DNA of 64,000 nucleotides from a virus: positions 1 to 64,000 of IMG/VR virus record IMGVR_UViG_3300020174_000004. One strand, written 5' to 3'. Positions within the stretch are counted from its first letter, which is position 1, and the number at the start of each line of letters is the position of its first letter. The notes beneath the pieces are model-generated. The model was given only the letters and a program-made list of their open reading frames with translations. It was not told the origin of the DNA and searched no databases. Position numbers and translations under genes: made by a program. Positions 8,163-16,019 of this stretch are shown here, one piece after another.

Positions 8163-8809
8163 GTTATAATGATCTAGTTGAAATTAGAAAAATTGATGTT
8201 ATGGGAGAAAATGATTGGTATTGGATTAAGTCCGATACCGGTTGTTTTGGTGATGAAAATGATGGTCCAATGCGGGATTGGATCAAAGGCCATAGCATAA
8301 AGTATTTTCATTATCTGAAGAATAGAGATGTAGTTGTTACTGGCGGAACTTCATGTGGAATGCATGCTCGTTTTTATGCCAAAAAGTTTAAATATGTATA
8401 TGCATTTGAACCTGATCCACTGAGCTTTCATTGTATGGTAAACAATACGCCTTTTGATAATGTCATTAAACTTAATGCAGCAATTGGCCATGGAAACGGC
8501 ATTGTTGGATTGCAACGTCCAAGCATGGATAATGTTGGAATGCATCATGTAACTAATCCAAATGAATTTCATGTTCCTATGATGTCAATTGATTCTTTGA
8601 ATCTTGATGCGTGTGATCTTATACAACTTGATGTTGAAGGATTTGAAAAGAATGCAATTCAAGGCGCAATCAACACCATTAATAAATTTAGGCCTGTTAT
8701 TATTGGTGAACGATTTGGAACTGATGAAAATAAAGAATATATGAAGTCTATTGGCTATAAAAATGTTGATAGATCCTTTATGGATTTTATATATGTATCT
8801 GGGGAATAA
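8159..8809 (+). CDS. FkbM-family SAM-dependent methyltransferase
   Basis: Class I methyltransferase of 216 residues. The SAM-binding region VVVTGGTSCGMHARF and the following acidic strand end (AFEPDP) are clear, and DLIQLDVEGFEKNAI is the FkbM signature. ATG 8159 overlaps the previous TGA; an upstream in-frame GTG at 8147 lies inside the neighbouring gene and is unlikely. FkbM enzymes O-methylate sugars or small molecules. With the glycosyltransferase that follows, it suggests modification of a glycan, either on the host surface or on the virion. Confidence 0.85.
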   Translation: MSYNDLVEIRKIDVMGENDWYWIKSDTGCFGDENDGPMRDWIKGHSIKYFHYLKNRDVVVTGGTSCGMHARFYAKKFKYVYAFEPDPLSFHCMVNNTPFDNVIKLNAAIGHGNGIVGLQRPSMDNVGMHHVTNPNEFHVPMMSIDSLNLDACDLIQLDVEGFEKNAIQGAINTINKFRPVIIGERFGTDENKEYMKSIGYKNVDRSFMDFIYVSGE

Positions 8810-8811
8810 TT

Positions 8812-9774
8812 ATGGAAAATAATGAACTATCAAAAAATGCCATGGGTGGAACTGAACTCATGCTTAAAAAATTGCATGATTCTCTTGAACCAGAATTGAT
8901 TAATGAATGTCAGATTATTCCTTCCCGTGTTAGAGAACTTCATAATGATAAGATTAGAATCTATTGGGTTCATGACTTGGCTCTTGATCCTGAAGTTCAG
9001 CATCTTGCGAATAAGGGGTGGGAAAAGTTTCATAAGATAGTTTTTGTTTCTCATTATCAAATGAAAGATTATATTACACGATTTAATATTCCTTGGTCAA
9101 AATGTATTGTAATGCCAAATGCTATTAATCCAATTGAAGATCATCAAAAGCCTGATGATGTTATTAGACTTGTATATACATCAACACCTCATCGTGGATT
9201 AAATATTCTTTATCATGTTTTTGATAAGCTATCACAGAATCATGAAGATGTAGAACTTGATGTTTATTCATCATTTAAACTATATGGATGGCCAGAGCGT
9301 GATGAACAATTTAAAGAGCTTTTTGATCTTTTGGAACAGCATCCTAAGATTAACTATTATGGAACAAAATCAAATGAAGAAGTACGTGAAGGTTTAAAAA
9401 ACTGTCATATTTTTGCTTATCCATCAACATGGGAAGAAACATCATGCCTATGTTTAATGGAAGCAATGTCTGCTGGGTTGGTATGTGTTCATCCAAATTA
9501 TGGAGCATTGTATGAAACTGCTGCAAATTGGACTATGATGTATCACTATCATGAAGATCTAAATAAGCATGCCTCAATGTTCTATTCTATTCTTAACTCA
9601 ACAATTGCTGATTTGAAGCAAAATAAACTTTCTGATACTCTTAGAAGCCAGAAAGAATATGCAAATGTTTTCTATAATTGGGAAGCAAGAAAGCAGCAAT
9701 GGGCATCTTTGGTTCGTTCTCTTCTTAATGAACCAAGAGAAATTCCATCAGCAAAATTTGTCTACAATTACTAA
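8812..9774 (+). CDS. GT4-type glycosyltransferase
   Basis: A 320-residue GT-B fold transferase. The C-terminal half shows the nucleotide-sugar domain: YTSTPHRGLNIL, then PSTWEETSCLCLMEAMSAG, an EX7E-type motif typical of families GT1/GT4. The N-terminal half is short (WVHDLALDPEVQ, FVSHYQMKDY, MPNAI). It starts two bases after the methyltransferase. Donor and acceptor unknown; candidates are host O-antigen, phage DNA or structural proteins. Confidence 0.85.
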   Translation: MENNELSKNAMGGTELMLKKLHDSLEPELINECQIIPSRVRELHNDKIRIYWVHDLALDPEVQHLANKGWEKFHKIVFVSHYQMKDYITRFNIPWSKCIVMPNAINPIEDHQKPDDVIRLVYTSTPHRGLNILYHVFDKLSQNHEDVELDVYSSFKLYGWPERDEQFKELFDLLEQHPKINYYGTKSNEEVREGLKNCHIFAYPSTWEETSCLCLMEAMSAGLVCVHPNYGALYETAANWTMMYHYHEDLNKHASMFYSILNSTIADLKQNKLSDTLRSQKEYANVFYNWEARKQQWASLVRSLLNEPREIPSAKFVYNY

Positions 9775-9776
9775 AA

Positions 9777-9784
9777 TATAAATA
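9777..9784 (+). promoter_or_regulatory. T4-type late promoter box TATAAATA
   Basis: Exact 8/8 match to the T4 late -10 box in a short intergenic gap, 29 bases upstream of the next ATG. Expected to be read by a gp55-like sigma with gp33; no gp55 is in this window. Confidence 0.7.
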
Positions 9785-9812
9785 AAGTATGAACCACTCA
9801 TAAGAGCAATTT

Positions 9813-10181
9813 ATGGAAAGCAATAACGTAATACTATTTCCAAGTACATATAAGCACCCACCAAGAAATCTTGATGAAGTGATAAACAGCGTTGATACAA
9901 TGAAGCAAGTTCATATCCAAGAAACAATCTCAACAATTGTGCCAATTATTTTTCAATCATTGGCTGCTTCAGGTTTTGATTTTGGTATAGATGAAGAAAC
10001 CGATGATGTTCCTGAGCTAAAAGATGGAGCTCTTTTAGTTGAAGCCATGAGATCAATGCTTTGCAAGCAATATAAAATCTATCATCCTTTTCAAGATATA
10101 GCAGAAAATGCATTTTTTCTTGAAAAAGACGGTTTACTTGTTGTAAAAAATAATATACAATTATCTGAGATAAACGACTAA
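9813..10181 (+). CDS. Conserved hypothetical phage protein
   Basis: A 122-residue soluble acidic protein. It opens with NNVILFPST and has a central helix with HIQETISTIVPIIFQSLAASGFDF and a DETDDVPELKDGALL acidic segment. From memory it resembles hypothetical proteins that sit beside rnh in marine T4-like phages, which I cannot verify here. Function unknown. Confidence 0.75.
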   Translation: MESNNVILFPSTYKHPPRNLDEVINSVDTMKQVHIQETISTIVPIIFQSLAASGFDFGIDEETDDVPELKDGALLVEAMRSMLCKQYKIYHPFQDIAENAFFLEKDGLLVVKNNIQLSEIND

Positions 10182-10191
10182 AGGATATATT

Positions 10192-11052
10192 ATGATTATC
10201 GTGGACCTGAACCAGGTTATGATTTCCAATCTTCTTATGCAAATTGGTAAACATACTAATGCTCCACTTGAAGAAAGTATGGTTAGGCATATGGTTCTTA
10301 ATTCTCTTCGTTCCTATAATTCAAAGTTTAGGGATGAATATGGAGAGATGATTATTGCTTGTGATAATAAGAACTATTGGCGTAAAAAGCTATTTCCTTA
10401 TTACAAGGCAAATCGTAAGAAAAATATTCAAAAATCTGAACTTGACTGGAATGCAATCTTTGAAACGATGAATAAGATTCGTTCTGAACTTACTGAATTT
10501 TTTCCTTATCGAATTATCAATATTGAATCGGCTGAAGCTGATGATGTTATTGCAACATTGACAACTCACTTTGGATCAGATTTAAATTCTGGTGAAAAGA
10601 TTCTTATTGTTTCTGGTGATAAGGATTTTATTCAGCTTCATCGTTTTGCTAATGTAAAGCAATATGATCCTGTTAGGAAGAAGAATATTCATCATAATGA
10701 TCCTGAAACTTATCTTAAGGAGCATATTATTCGTGGTGATGCTGGTGATGGCGTTCCAAACTTTTTATCGCAGGATGATTGTTTTGTAATTGGTGTAAGG
10801 CAAACTCCAATTACATCAAAAAAGTTAGCTGATTGGGTTACAAAAGATCCTTCTGAATTTTGCGATCAGCGTATGATGAGAAATTATGTACGTAATAAGC
10901 AACTTATTGATCTTTCAATGGTTCCAGAAGAAATTAAAGAAAAGATCATGGAGGAATATACTCGCCAAGAAAATAAAGATAAGAAACATTTATTCAACTA
11001 CTTCGTAAAAAATAAATTGAAAAACTTGATTGAACATATAGGAGATTTTTAA
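10192..11052 (+). CDS. rnh: RNase H / 5'-3' exonuclease (T4 Rnh-like)
   Basis: Flap-nuclease-family enzyme (286 residues; T4 Rnh is about 305) that removes RNA primers from lagging-strand fragments. Metal-binding acids are visible in order: D5 (IIVDLNQ), D58 region (IIACDNKNYWRKKLFPYYKANRK), then ESAEADDVIA and VSGDKDFIQL, and the helix-hairpin-like GDAGDGVPNF near residue 180-190. The YYKANRK segment is the conserved arch. It overlaps the next gene by one base. Confidence 0.93.
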   Translation: MIIVDLNQVMISNLLMQIGKHTNAPLEESMVRHMVLNSLRSYNSKFRDEYGEMIIACDNKNYWRKKLFPYYKANRKKNIQKSELDWNAIFETMNKIRSELTEFFPYRIINIESAEADDVIATLTTHFGSDLNSGEKILIVSGDKDFIQLHRFANVKQYDPVRKKNIHHNDPETYLKEHIIRGDAGDGVPNFLSQDDCFVIGVRQTPITSKKLADWVTKDPSEFCDQRMMRNYVRNKQLIDLSMVPEEIKEKIMEEYTRQENKDKKHLFNYFVKNKLKNLIEHIGDF

Positions 11053-11468
11053 TGAGACTTTCGATCTCAGAAATTCTTGAGAATGCATCAAAACTGAAAA
11101 CAAAGAAGGAAAAGATCGAATATCTTAGGCAGTTTGATAATAGTGCTCTACGTAATGTGCTATTGTATGCTTTTGATCCAACGCTAAAATTCTTGTTACC
11201 AGAAGGTGCGCCACCTTTTAAGAAAAGTGAATATCATGATGGTCATGGCATTCTCTATAAGGAAGCAAGAAAACTATATCTATTTGTTGAAGGTGGAAAT
11301 CCAAATCTAACAAATGTTCGTAGAGAGCAATTGTTTATTAACCTATTAGAATCTGTAGATCCTAAAGATGCAGAACTTCTACTTAATGTAAAGGATAAGA
11401 AAATTCCTTATTCTGGAATTAATAAAGCACTAGTAAAGGAGACCTTTCCAGGTTTAATCGATGAGTAA
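11052..11468 (+). CDS. DUF6433-like conserved T4-superfamily protein
   Basis: A 138-residue protein with conserved blocks FDPTLKFLLPEG-PP, YKEARKLYLFVEGG and INLLESVDPKDAELLL that I recognise from a family typical of marine T4-like phages (DUF6433 by recollection). It sits in the replication cluster between rnh and phoH. Biochemical role unknown. Confidence 0.75.
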   Translation: MRLSISEILENASKLKTKKEKIEYLRQFDNSALRNVLLYAFDPTLKFLLPEGAPPFKKSEYHDGHGILYKEARKLYLFVEGGNPNLTNVRREQLFINLLESVDPKDAELLLNVKDKKIPYSGINKALVKETFPGLIDE

Positions 11469-11673
11469 ATCTAACTTTAAACGATTTAAGAAAAACGACT
11501 ATTCTCATGATGAAGAAGATTATGATTATAGGAAGCCAATGAGCGATGTAAATAAAAGAGAAAATAAAAGATTTGAGCGTGCTCTTAAAACTAAAGATAT
11601 AACAAGTCTTATTGATGAAGATTATGAAGATTATGAAGATACTTACTCTTCTAATGAATATAGGAAGTACTAA
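11461..11673 (+). CDS. Small charged protein, function unknown
   Basis: A 70-residue protein of low complexity. It has a basic start (SNFKRFKK), alternating Asp/Glu/Tyr (HDEEDYDYRK), a helical middle and an acidic DEDYEDYEDTY tail, so it is likely disordered. It overlaps the preceding gene by eight bases and ends on the A of the next ATG. I considered it as a gp33 candidate but a better match lies at 17433. Confidence 0.65.
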   Translation: MSKSNFKRFKKNDYSHDEEDYDYRKPMSDVNKRENKRFERALKTKDITSLIDEDYEDYEDTYSSNEYRKY

Positions 11674-11918
11674 TGCCCACCTATACATTTTTAAATACAA
11701 AGACTAAAAAGGAATTTGACATAACAATGTCAATATCAGAACGTGATAAGTACGTTTCTGAAAACCCCCACCTCCAACAAGTATTAAAAACAATGAATGT
11801 AGTCGATCCAACGAGACTTGGCATTCAAAAGCCTGATAATGGCTTTCGTGATCTTTTAAAAGATATGAAAAAGAAACACTCGGGAGGGATTACTAAATCT
11901 ACTATTAATACTTTTTAG
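11673..11918 (+). CDS. Conserved small phage protein (FmdB-like N-terminus)
   Basis: An 81-residue protein whose N-terminus MPTYTF-NT-T-K-FD resembles the first strand of FmdB-type zinc ribbons, but there is no cysteine, so no metal site. The C-terminus GFRDLLKDMKKKHSGG-TKSTINTF is a pattern I recall from T4-like phages. Role unknown. Confidence 0.7.
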   Translation: MPTYTFLNTKTKKEFDITMSISERDKYVSENPHLQQVLKTMNVVDPTRLGIQKPDNGFRDLLKDMKKKHSGGITKSTINTF

Positions 11919-11930
11919 AAAAGAGATAAC

Positions 11931-12683
11931 ATGCAGCAGACAAAAAGACTTACAAAAAGAGAAAGAAGAATATTGCGACAGCAAGGAGTCTTAGATGAAA
12001 ATAACAATGTTTCTTTTAAACTTAATTTTAGACTAAAAGATATATCACCATTAACTGCAAATCAACGTAAAACGTTTTCTGAATTTGAAAAAGGCAAAAA
12101 CATGTTATTGCATGGAATTGCCGGAACAGGAAAGAGCTTCATATCATTATATCTTTCGCTCAGAGAACTTATATCAGGTGATTCTCAATACGAAAAAATA
12201 TATATTGTTAGATCTGCTGTACCTACAAGAGACATGGGTTTTTTGCCAGGAAATAATAAAGAAAAATCAAAAGTATATGAAGCCCCATATTCTTCTATAT
12301 GTTCAGAACTATTTGGAAGAGGAGATGCTTATGAAGTACTTAAAACTAAAAACCTTATCGACTTTATTAGCACATCTTATATACGCGGGATCACTATTAA
12401 TGATTCTATCATTATTGTTGATGAAATAGCAAATCTTACTTTACATGAATTGGATTCTGTTATTACGCGTGTTGGTAAGAATTGTAGAATTATATTTTGT
12501 GGTGATTTTAGACAATCTGATTTTACCAAAGAACAAGAAAAGAATGGTCTAAAACAATTCATGCGAATTATCAATAAAATGAAATCATTTTCTTTTATTG
12601 ACTTTGATGTTGAAGATATTGTTCGATCTGACATGGTGAAGGAATATATTATTGTTAAAGATGAACTCCAAATCATCGCGTAA
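11931..12683 (+). CDS. phoH: PhoH-like P-loop ATPase
   Basis: A 250-residue ATPase with Walker A at residues 61-69 (HGIAGTGKS), Walker B at about 160-166 (IIIVDEIAN) and a later CGDFRQSD sensor motif, the arrangement of PhoH and the helicase-like proteins related to it. PhoH genes are frequent in marine phages, and their role (RNA metabolism or phosphate response) is unsettled. No Pho box was identified. Its 3' end overlaps the next gene. Confidence 0.9.
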   Translation: MQQTKRLTKRERRILRQQGVLDENNNVSFKLNFRLKDISPLTANQRKTFSEFEKGKNMLLHGIAGTGKSFISLYLSLRELISGDSQYEKIYIVRSAVPTRDMGFLPGNNKEKSKVYEAPYSSICSELFGRGDAYEVLKTKNLIDFISTSYIRGITINDSIIIVDEIANLTLHELDSVITRVGKNCRIIFCGDFRQSDFTKEQEKNGLKQFMRIINKMKSFSFIDFDVEDIVRSDMVKEYIIVKDELQIIA

Positions 12684-13329
12684 GAGTTTTGATTTTAAAC
12701 TCTTACCTAAGAATAAACTCGAGCGCCAAAATATAGATGGCGCTCGATATTATGTTTCTCCTGAAGGTGAAAAGTTTAAATCCGTAACTTCTATTTTAGG
12801 AGAAAAGATGGATAAAACATATCTTTATGAATGGAGAAAAAGAGTAGGAGAAGCAGAAGCAAATAGAATATCTACTCAAGCTGCTGTTCGTGGAACACAA
12901 TTTCATACTATTTGTGAAAAGTATTTACTTGGCGAAGATTATGTAAAAAAATCAATGCCAACTACTCTTGATATGTTTAAACAAATTCGTGGAATTTTAG
13001 ATGATAATATTGGAACCATATATGGTCTAGAACATTTCTTATATTCTCGTAGACTACAAGCGGCTGGTACTGCGGATCTAATATGTGAATATGATTCTTG
13101 GAATTCTGTTGTTGATTTTAAGACTTCTAGAAGAATAAAAAAAGAAAAAGATATTGAGAATTATTTTCTTCAAGCTACAGCATATGCTTTGATGGTTGAA
13201 GAAAGATATGGCTTCTATGTTCCTCAAATTGTTATCATTATGGCCATAGACCATGAAGAGCCTAGAGTGTTTGTAAAGCAGAAGCTACACTATTTGAAAA
13301 GAGTTAACGAAATATTTTGTTCGTTCTAA
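12661..13329 (+). CDS. PD-(D/E)XK exonuclease (RecB/Cas4-like)
   Basis: A 222-residue nuclease starting at ATG 12661, inside the end of phoH. Core motifs: RGTQFH with a motif-I-like histidine, GTADLI for the metal aspartate, VVDFKTSR for the D-x-K catalytic pair, then YFLQATAYALM with the Q-x-x-x-Y of the RecB-type nuclease. Such enzymes process DNA ends in recombination. In T4-like marine phages a similar protein sits in the replication region. Confidence 0.85.
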   Translation: MNSKSSRKSFDFKLLPKNKLERQNIDGARYYVSPEGEKFKSVTSILGEKMDKTYLYEWRKRVGEAEANRISTQAAVRGTQFHTICEKYLLGEDYVKKSMPTTLDMFKQIRGILDDNIGTIYGLEHFLYSRRLQAAGTADLICEYDSWNSVVDFKTSRRIKKEKDIENYFLQATAYALMVEERYGFYVPQIVIIMAIDHEEPRVFVKQKLHYLKRVNEIFCSF

Positions 13330-13403
13330 TCAAAAAACAGTTTACTTTTTATCAGAATATGATAGTATATAAAAGTAAGCTAACCAAATAGAGGTATTCA
13401 AAC

Positions 13404-14357
13404 ATGGCACATATGATTGAAATGGTTGATGGCAAGGCTCAGATGGCATATGCCGGCGAAGTTCCTTGGCATGGTCTTGGCACCAAGGTTCCGGCAGATC
13501 TTACTCCTGACCAGATGCTTGAAGCAGCCGGTCTTAATTGGAATGTATATAAAGTTCCAGCTTATTCTGAAATTAATGGCAAGAAGGTTTTTATTGGAAA
13601 ATCTGCTCTTGTTCGTGATCGCGATCATGAAGTTCTTGATATTGTATCAGATGATTGGAATGAAGTCCAGAATCATGAAGCATTTGAATTCTTCAATGAA
13701 TTTGTAATGTCTGGTGATATGGAAATGCATACAGCTGGTTCTCTTCGGGATGGTCAGATTGTTTGGGGACTTGCCAAGGTAAAGGATTCCTTTGAACTTT
13801 TCAAAGGTGATCGTATTGATTCTTACCTTCTCTTCTCAAACTTCCATCGTTATGGTTGTTCTACTGACGTTCGATTCACTCCAATTCGAGTAGTGTGTAA
13901 TAACACATTGACTCTATCTCTTAACTCTCGGGTTGAAAAGATGGTTCGTATTTCTCATCGTACAAAGTTCAATCCCGATGAAGTAAAAGAGATGCTTGGT
14001 ATTGCTACTGAAAAGCTCGCCAAATATAAGGAAATGGCTTCTTTCCTTGGATCTAAGAAAGCTAAGAATGAAGATATTGTAGAATATTTTCAGCGAATCT
14101 TTCCGGTTTCTAAAGCAAAAACAGAAACCAAAGAGCTTTCTCGCAATGCAAAGCTTGCAATGAGCATTCTTGATACTCAGCCTGGATCCGAATATGCGCA
14201 GGGAACGTGGTGGCAGCCATTTAATGCTGTTACATATATGACTGATCATTTGATGGGTCGTAATGATGATACCCGTATGACTTCAGCTTGGTTTGGTCCT
14301 AATCGCGCTCTTAAAACACGAGCACTTGAGACTGCACTTGAAATGGCTGATGCTTAA
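13404..14357 (+). CDS. DUF932 (TIGR03299-like) phage/plasmid protein
   Basis: A 317-residue protein with the family landmarks PWHGLGT near residue 22, DRDHEVL-IVSDDW, TDVRFTPIRVVCNNTL and a C-terminal QGTWWQPFNAVTY-TDH. DUF932 proteins are widespread on plasmids and phages with no settled function. AGAGGT ribosome site before the ATG. A weak promoter-like stretch precedes it (TTTACT at 13341 with AT-rich -10 candidates near 13363), not strong enough to list separately. Confidence 0.88.
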   Translation: MAHMIEMVDGKAQMAYAGEVPWHGLGTKVPADLTPDQMLEAAGLNWNVYKVPAYSEINGKKVFIGKSALVRDRDHEVLDIVSDDWNEVQNHEAFEFFNEFVMSGDMEMHTAGSLRDGQIVWGLAKVKDSFELFKGDRIDSYLLFSNFHRYGCSTDVRFTPIRVVCNNTLTLSLNSRVEKMVRISHRTKFNPDEVKEMLGIATEKLAKYKEMASFLGSKKAKNEDIVEYFQRIFPVSKAKTETKELSRNAKLAMSILDTQPGSEYAQGTWWQPFNAVTYMTDHLMGRNDDTRMTSAWFGPNRALKTRALETALEMADA

Positions 14358-14371
14358 TAGGAGAAGTAAAA

Positions 14372-15514
14372 ATGGCTCGTCGTACATCATTAATTCAGCG
14401 TAAACAAAAAGAAGTCCGTAAAACAAAGACCGAAAATTACCTGATTAATCTAAAGTATCTTGGCGACGAGCCATCTTTTGTTGGTGAAGTCACTTCTTCA
14501 CAGTATGGAAAAGCTCTGACATGGTATAACTATATGTGTACCACTTCAGATGCAAGAGAATATCTTGAAACTTATCTTAAGAATCAAGCTAGAACTGCAG
14601 AATTAAAAACTTTTAAGAAAGTCAAAGATACTTGGGTTCCTACAACTGCTGCTTGGGTTGCTAGACTTATTAATCGTGGATATGCATTACCAGAAGAAGC
14701 AAGGCCATTTCTTGAAAAGTCACTAAAGGAAGCACTATCTAAATCAGAAGATGATGTGCAGGAATTGGCAGAAGAAAAAAAAGAAACTGTTAATATTCAA
14801 AAGAAAATAAACGATAAGACATCTGATATTATTGCTGAAATTGAATCAATAATTGATGAACACATCTTTAAAGATGGTGATATGAAATTTTCATTATATG
14901 ATTGGCTTAAAGCAAATGATATTCCATCAGTGTATTGTCCTAGAATAGCAGAATTCTATAGACCATGGTTGGTAGAATTATGTGATGCATATATTGGAAA
15001 AGATGCAGATCTTAAAGAAGGATATTCATATCTAAGTAAAAAACAACTGAAACAAAGAGTTGACTTTTTTAATCGTCTTGTTGAAGATGCAGAACGTTAT
15101 GGTACAAATGTTAAAAAAGCTAGAGCACCACGTAAAAAGAAACCTGTTTCTATAGAGAAAAAACTAAAGAACTTTAAGTTCCAAAAAGAAGATACAAACT
15201 TTAAGATTGCATCAGTTTCTCCTGATAAAATTGTTGGATGTAATGAACTCTGGACATTCAATACAAAATATAAAACATTAACCGTGTTTAGAGCACAAGG
15301 TCCTGCAGGTCTAGATATTAATCGAACTTCTATTATTGGATATGATGAATCTAGTTCTATGACAAAAAGAACAGGTCGTAAACCAGAATATTTTATTGAC
15401 AAAGTTCTAAATGGTGGTAAAATAGTATTAAGAAAACTTATGGATGAAGCAAAAGGAGAAGCATCTCTAGCATTTAGAATAAACGAAAATACAATTCTAC
15501 TTAAAATAACATAG
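14372..15514 (+). CDS. Conserved phage protein with central coiled coil
   Basis: A 380-residue protein. The basic N-terminus (RRTSLIQRKQKEVRK) is followed by a helical segment, a charged coiled coil around residues 125-165 (ELAEEKKETVNIQKKINDK), a lysine-rich linker near 250 (RAPRKKKPVSIEKKLK) and a C-terminal beta-rich domain. I recall similar proteins next to DUF932 genes in T4-like phages, without a known function. It could bind DNA. AGGAGAAG ribosome site. Confidence 0.75.
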   Translation: MARRTSLIQRKQKEVRKTKTENYLINLKYLGDEPSFVGEVTSSQYGKALTWYNYMCTTSDAREYLETYLKNQARTAELKTFKKVKDTWVPTTAAWVARLINRGYALPEEARPFLEKSLKEALSKSEDDVQELAEEKKETVNIQKKINDKTSDIIAEIESIIDEHIFKDGDMKFSLYDWLKANDIPSVYCPRIAEFYRPWLVELCDAYIGKDADLKEGYSYLSKKQLKQRVDFFNRLVEDAERYGTNVKKARAPRKKKPVSIEKKLKNFKFQKEDTNFKIASVSPDKIVGCNELWTFNTKYKTLTVFRAQGPAGLDINRTSIIGYDESSSMTKRTGRKPEYFIDKVLNGGKIVLRKLMDEAKGEASLAFRINENTILLKIT

Positions 15515-15524
15515 GAGAATAAAA

Positions 15525-15710
15525 ATGGCTGGTGTAAAGACTCGTAAAGGTGATGTGGTAAAACAGAAAGTACGCATGTTGCATGGTAAAGTTGTAAAGC
15601 CTGTAGCATATGGTGTTAAGATGAAGATTGTTGGTGAAATTGATGGCGTTATGGTAGTTGACGCAAATGGCAAACCAATCCCCTTTAAGAGTATTGGTGA
15701 ACTGGTATAA
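15525..15710 (+). CDS. Small conserved beta-rich protein
   Basis: A 61-residue basic protein with alternating beta-type sequence (VVKPVAYGVKMKIVGEIDGVMVVDANG), possibly an SH3-like barrel. Preceded by AGGAGA. Its stop codon lies inside the TATAAATA box that precedes the tmRNA. Function unknown. Confidence 0.7.
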   Translation: MAGVKTRKGDVVKQKVRMLHGKVVKPVAYGVKMKIVGEIDGVMVVDANGKPIPFKSIGELV

Positions 15711-15713
15711 ATA
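15706..15713 (+). promoter_or_regulatory. T4-type late promoter box in front of the tmRNA
   Basis: Exact TATAAATA. A start about 12 bases downstream would fall near 15725, just before the first hairpin of the tmRNA acceptor piece. It suggests tmRNA production late in infection, though read-through from the upstream gene is also possible. Confidence 0.65.
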
Positions 15714-15729
15714 GTTTGTTATCGTTTTA

Positions 15730-15754
15730 TTATCAACGAAATGGCGGTTGATAA
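15730..15754 (+). other. Hairpin at the 5' side of the tmRNA acceptor piece
   Basis: Perfect eight-pair inverted repeat TTATCAAC (15730-15737) and GTTGATAA (15747-15754) with a nine-base loop. It could be part of the precursor or a processing signal of the acceptor RNA. Confidence 0.5.
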
Positions 15755-15911
15755 TTATATGGAAATATATAAAGTATTTGCGGACCCGGCTCTCGGATGC
15801 CGGCACCTCCACCAATAAATTTTTATGGGGGTGAAAGGGATCGACGTGGTATGTAATATATTTCAAGTCATTCGGGTGGAAACTCCGTTAACGTAACAAA
15901 AAACTATAGGT

Positions 15912-15953
15912 GCCAACGATAATGTTGCTCCTCGTTACGCTCTAGCAGCCTAG
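15912..15953 (+). other. tmRNA tag-peptide reading frame
   Basis: Thirteen codons ending in TAG that encode ANDNVAPRYALAA if GCC at 15912 is the resume codon. The ANDN start is typical of alphaproteobacterial tags, and the ALAA end is the signal read by ClpXP. The exact resume codon is inferred from this similarity. Confidence 0.88.
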
Positions 15954-16019
15954 CATGAGTTTTCGGTGGGTTTGACTTGGAAACAGAATAAACCCACCAC
16001 TTTATAAAGGATTAAGGAT

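Larger units (their letters stand above)
15726..15999 (+). ncRNA. ssrA: Circularly permuted two-piece tmRNA
   Basis: Phage-encoded transfer-messenger RNA that rescues stalled ribosomes and tags the unfinished protein. The gene is permuted: the 3' acceptor part comes first. T arm: CCGGC 15786-15790 and GCCGG 15799-15803 around an eight-base loop; acceptor strand CACCTCC 15804-15810, then ACCA 15811-15814. After a 12-base intervening loop, the 5' acceptor strand GGGGGTG (15827-15833) pairs over seven positions with one G-U. The GGGATCGACG that follows matches the conserved tmRNA D-region. The two pieces pair again: GAAATATAT 15762-15770 with ATATATTTC 15856-15864. The tag frame follows, then a nine-pair hairpin (15965-15973 with 15990-15998). 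Outer ends are estimates. This layout is known in alphaproteobacteria and some cyanobacteria. Confidence 0.93.

Noticed and set aside
11461-11673. Candidate gp33 in the rnh cluster
   Set aside because: It has no alignment with T4 gp33, and the protein at 17433 matches both in sequence and in the order 33-59-32.
13341-13371. Sigma70-like promoter before the DUF932 gene
   Set aside because: TTTACT and the AT-rich -10 candidates match only 4/6 each with non-ideal spacing, so it was mentioned in the gene entry but not listed.
15714-15830. A tRNA gene ending in CCA at 15814
   Set aside because: No D arm or anticodon arm lies upstream at tRNA distance; the acceptor strand pairs with sequence downstream of the CCA, as in a permuted tmRNA.
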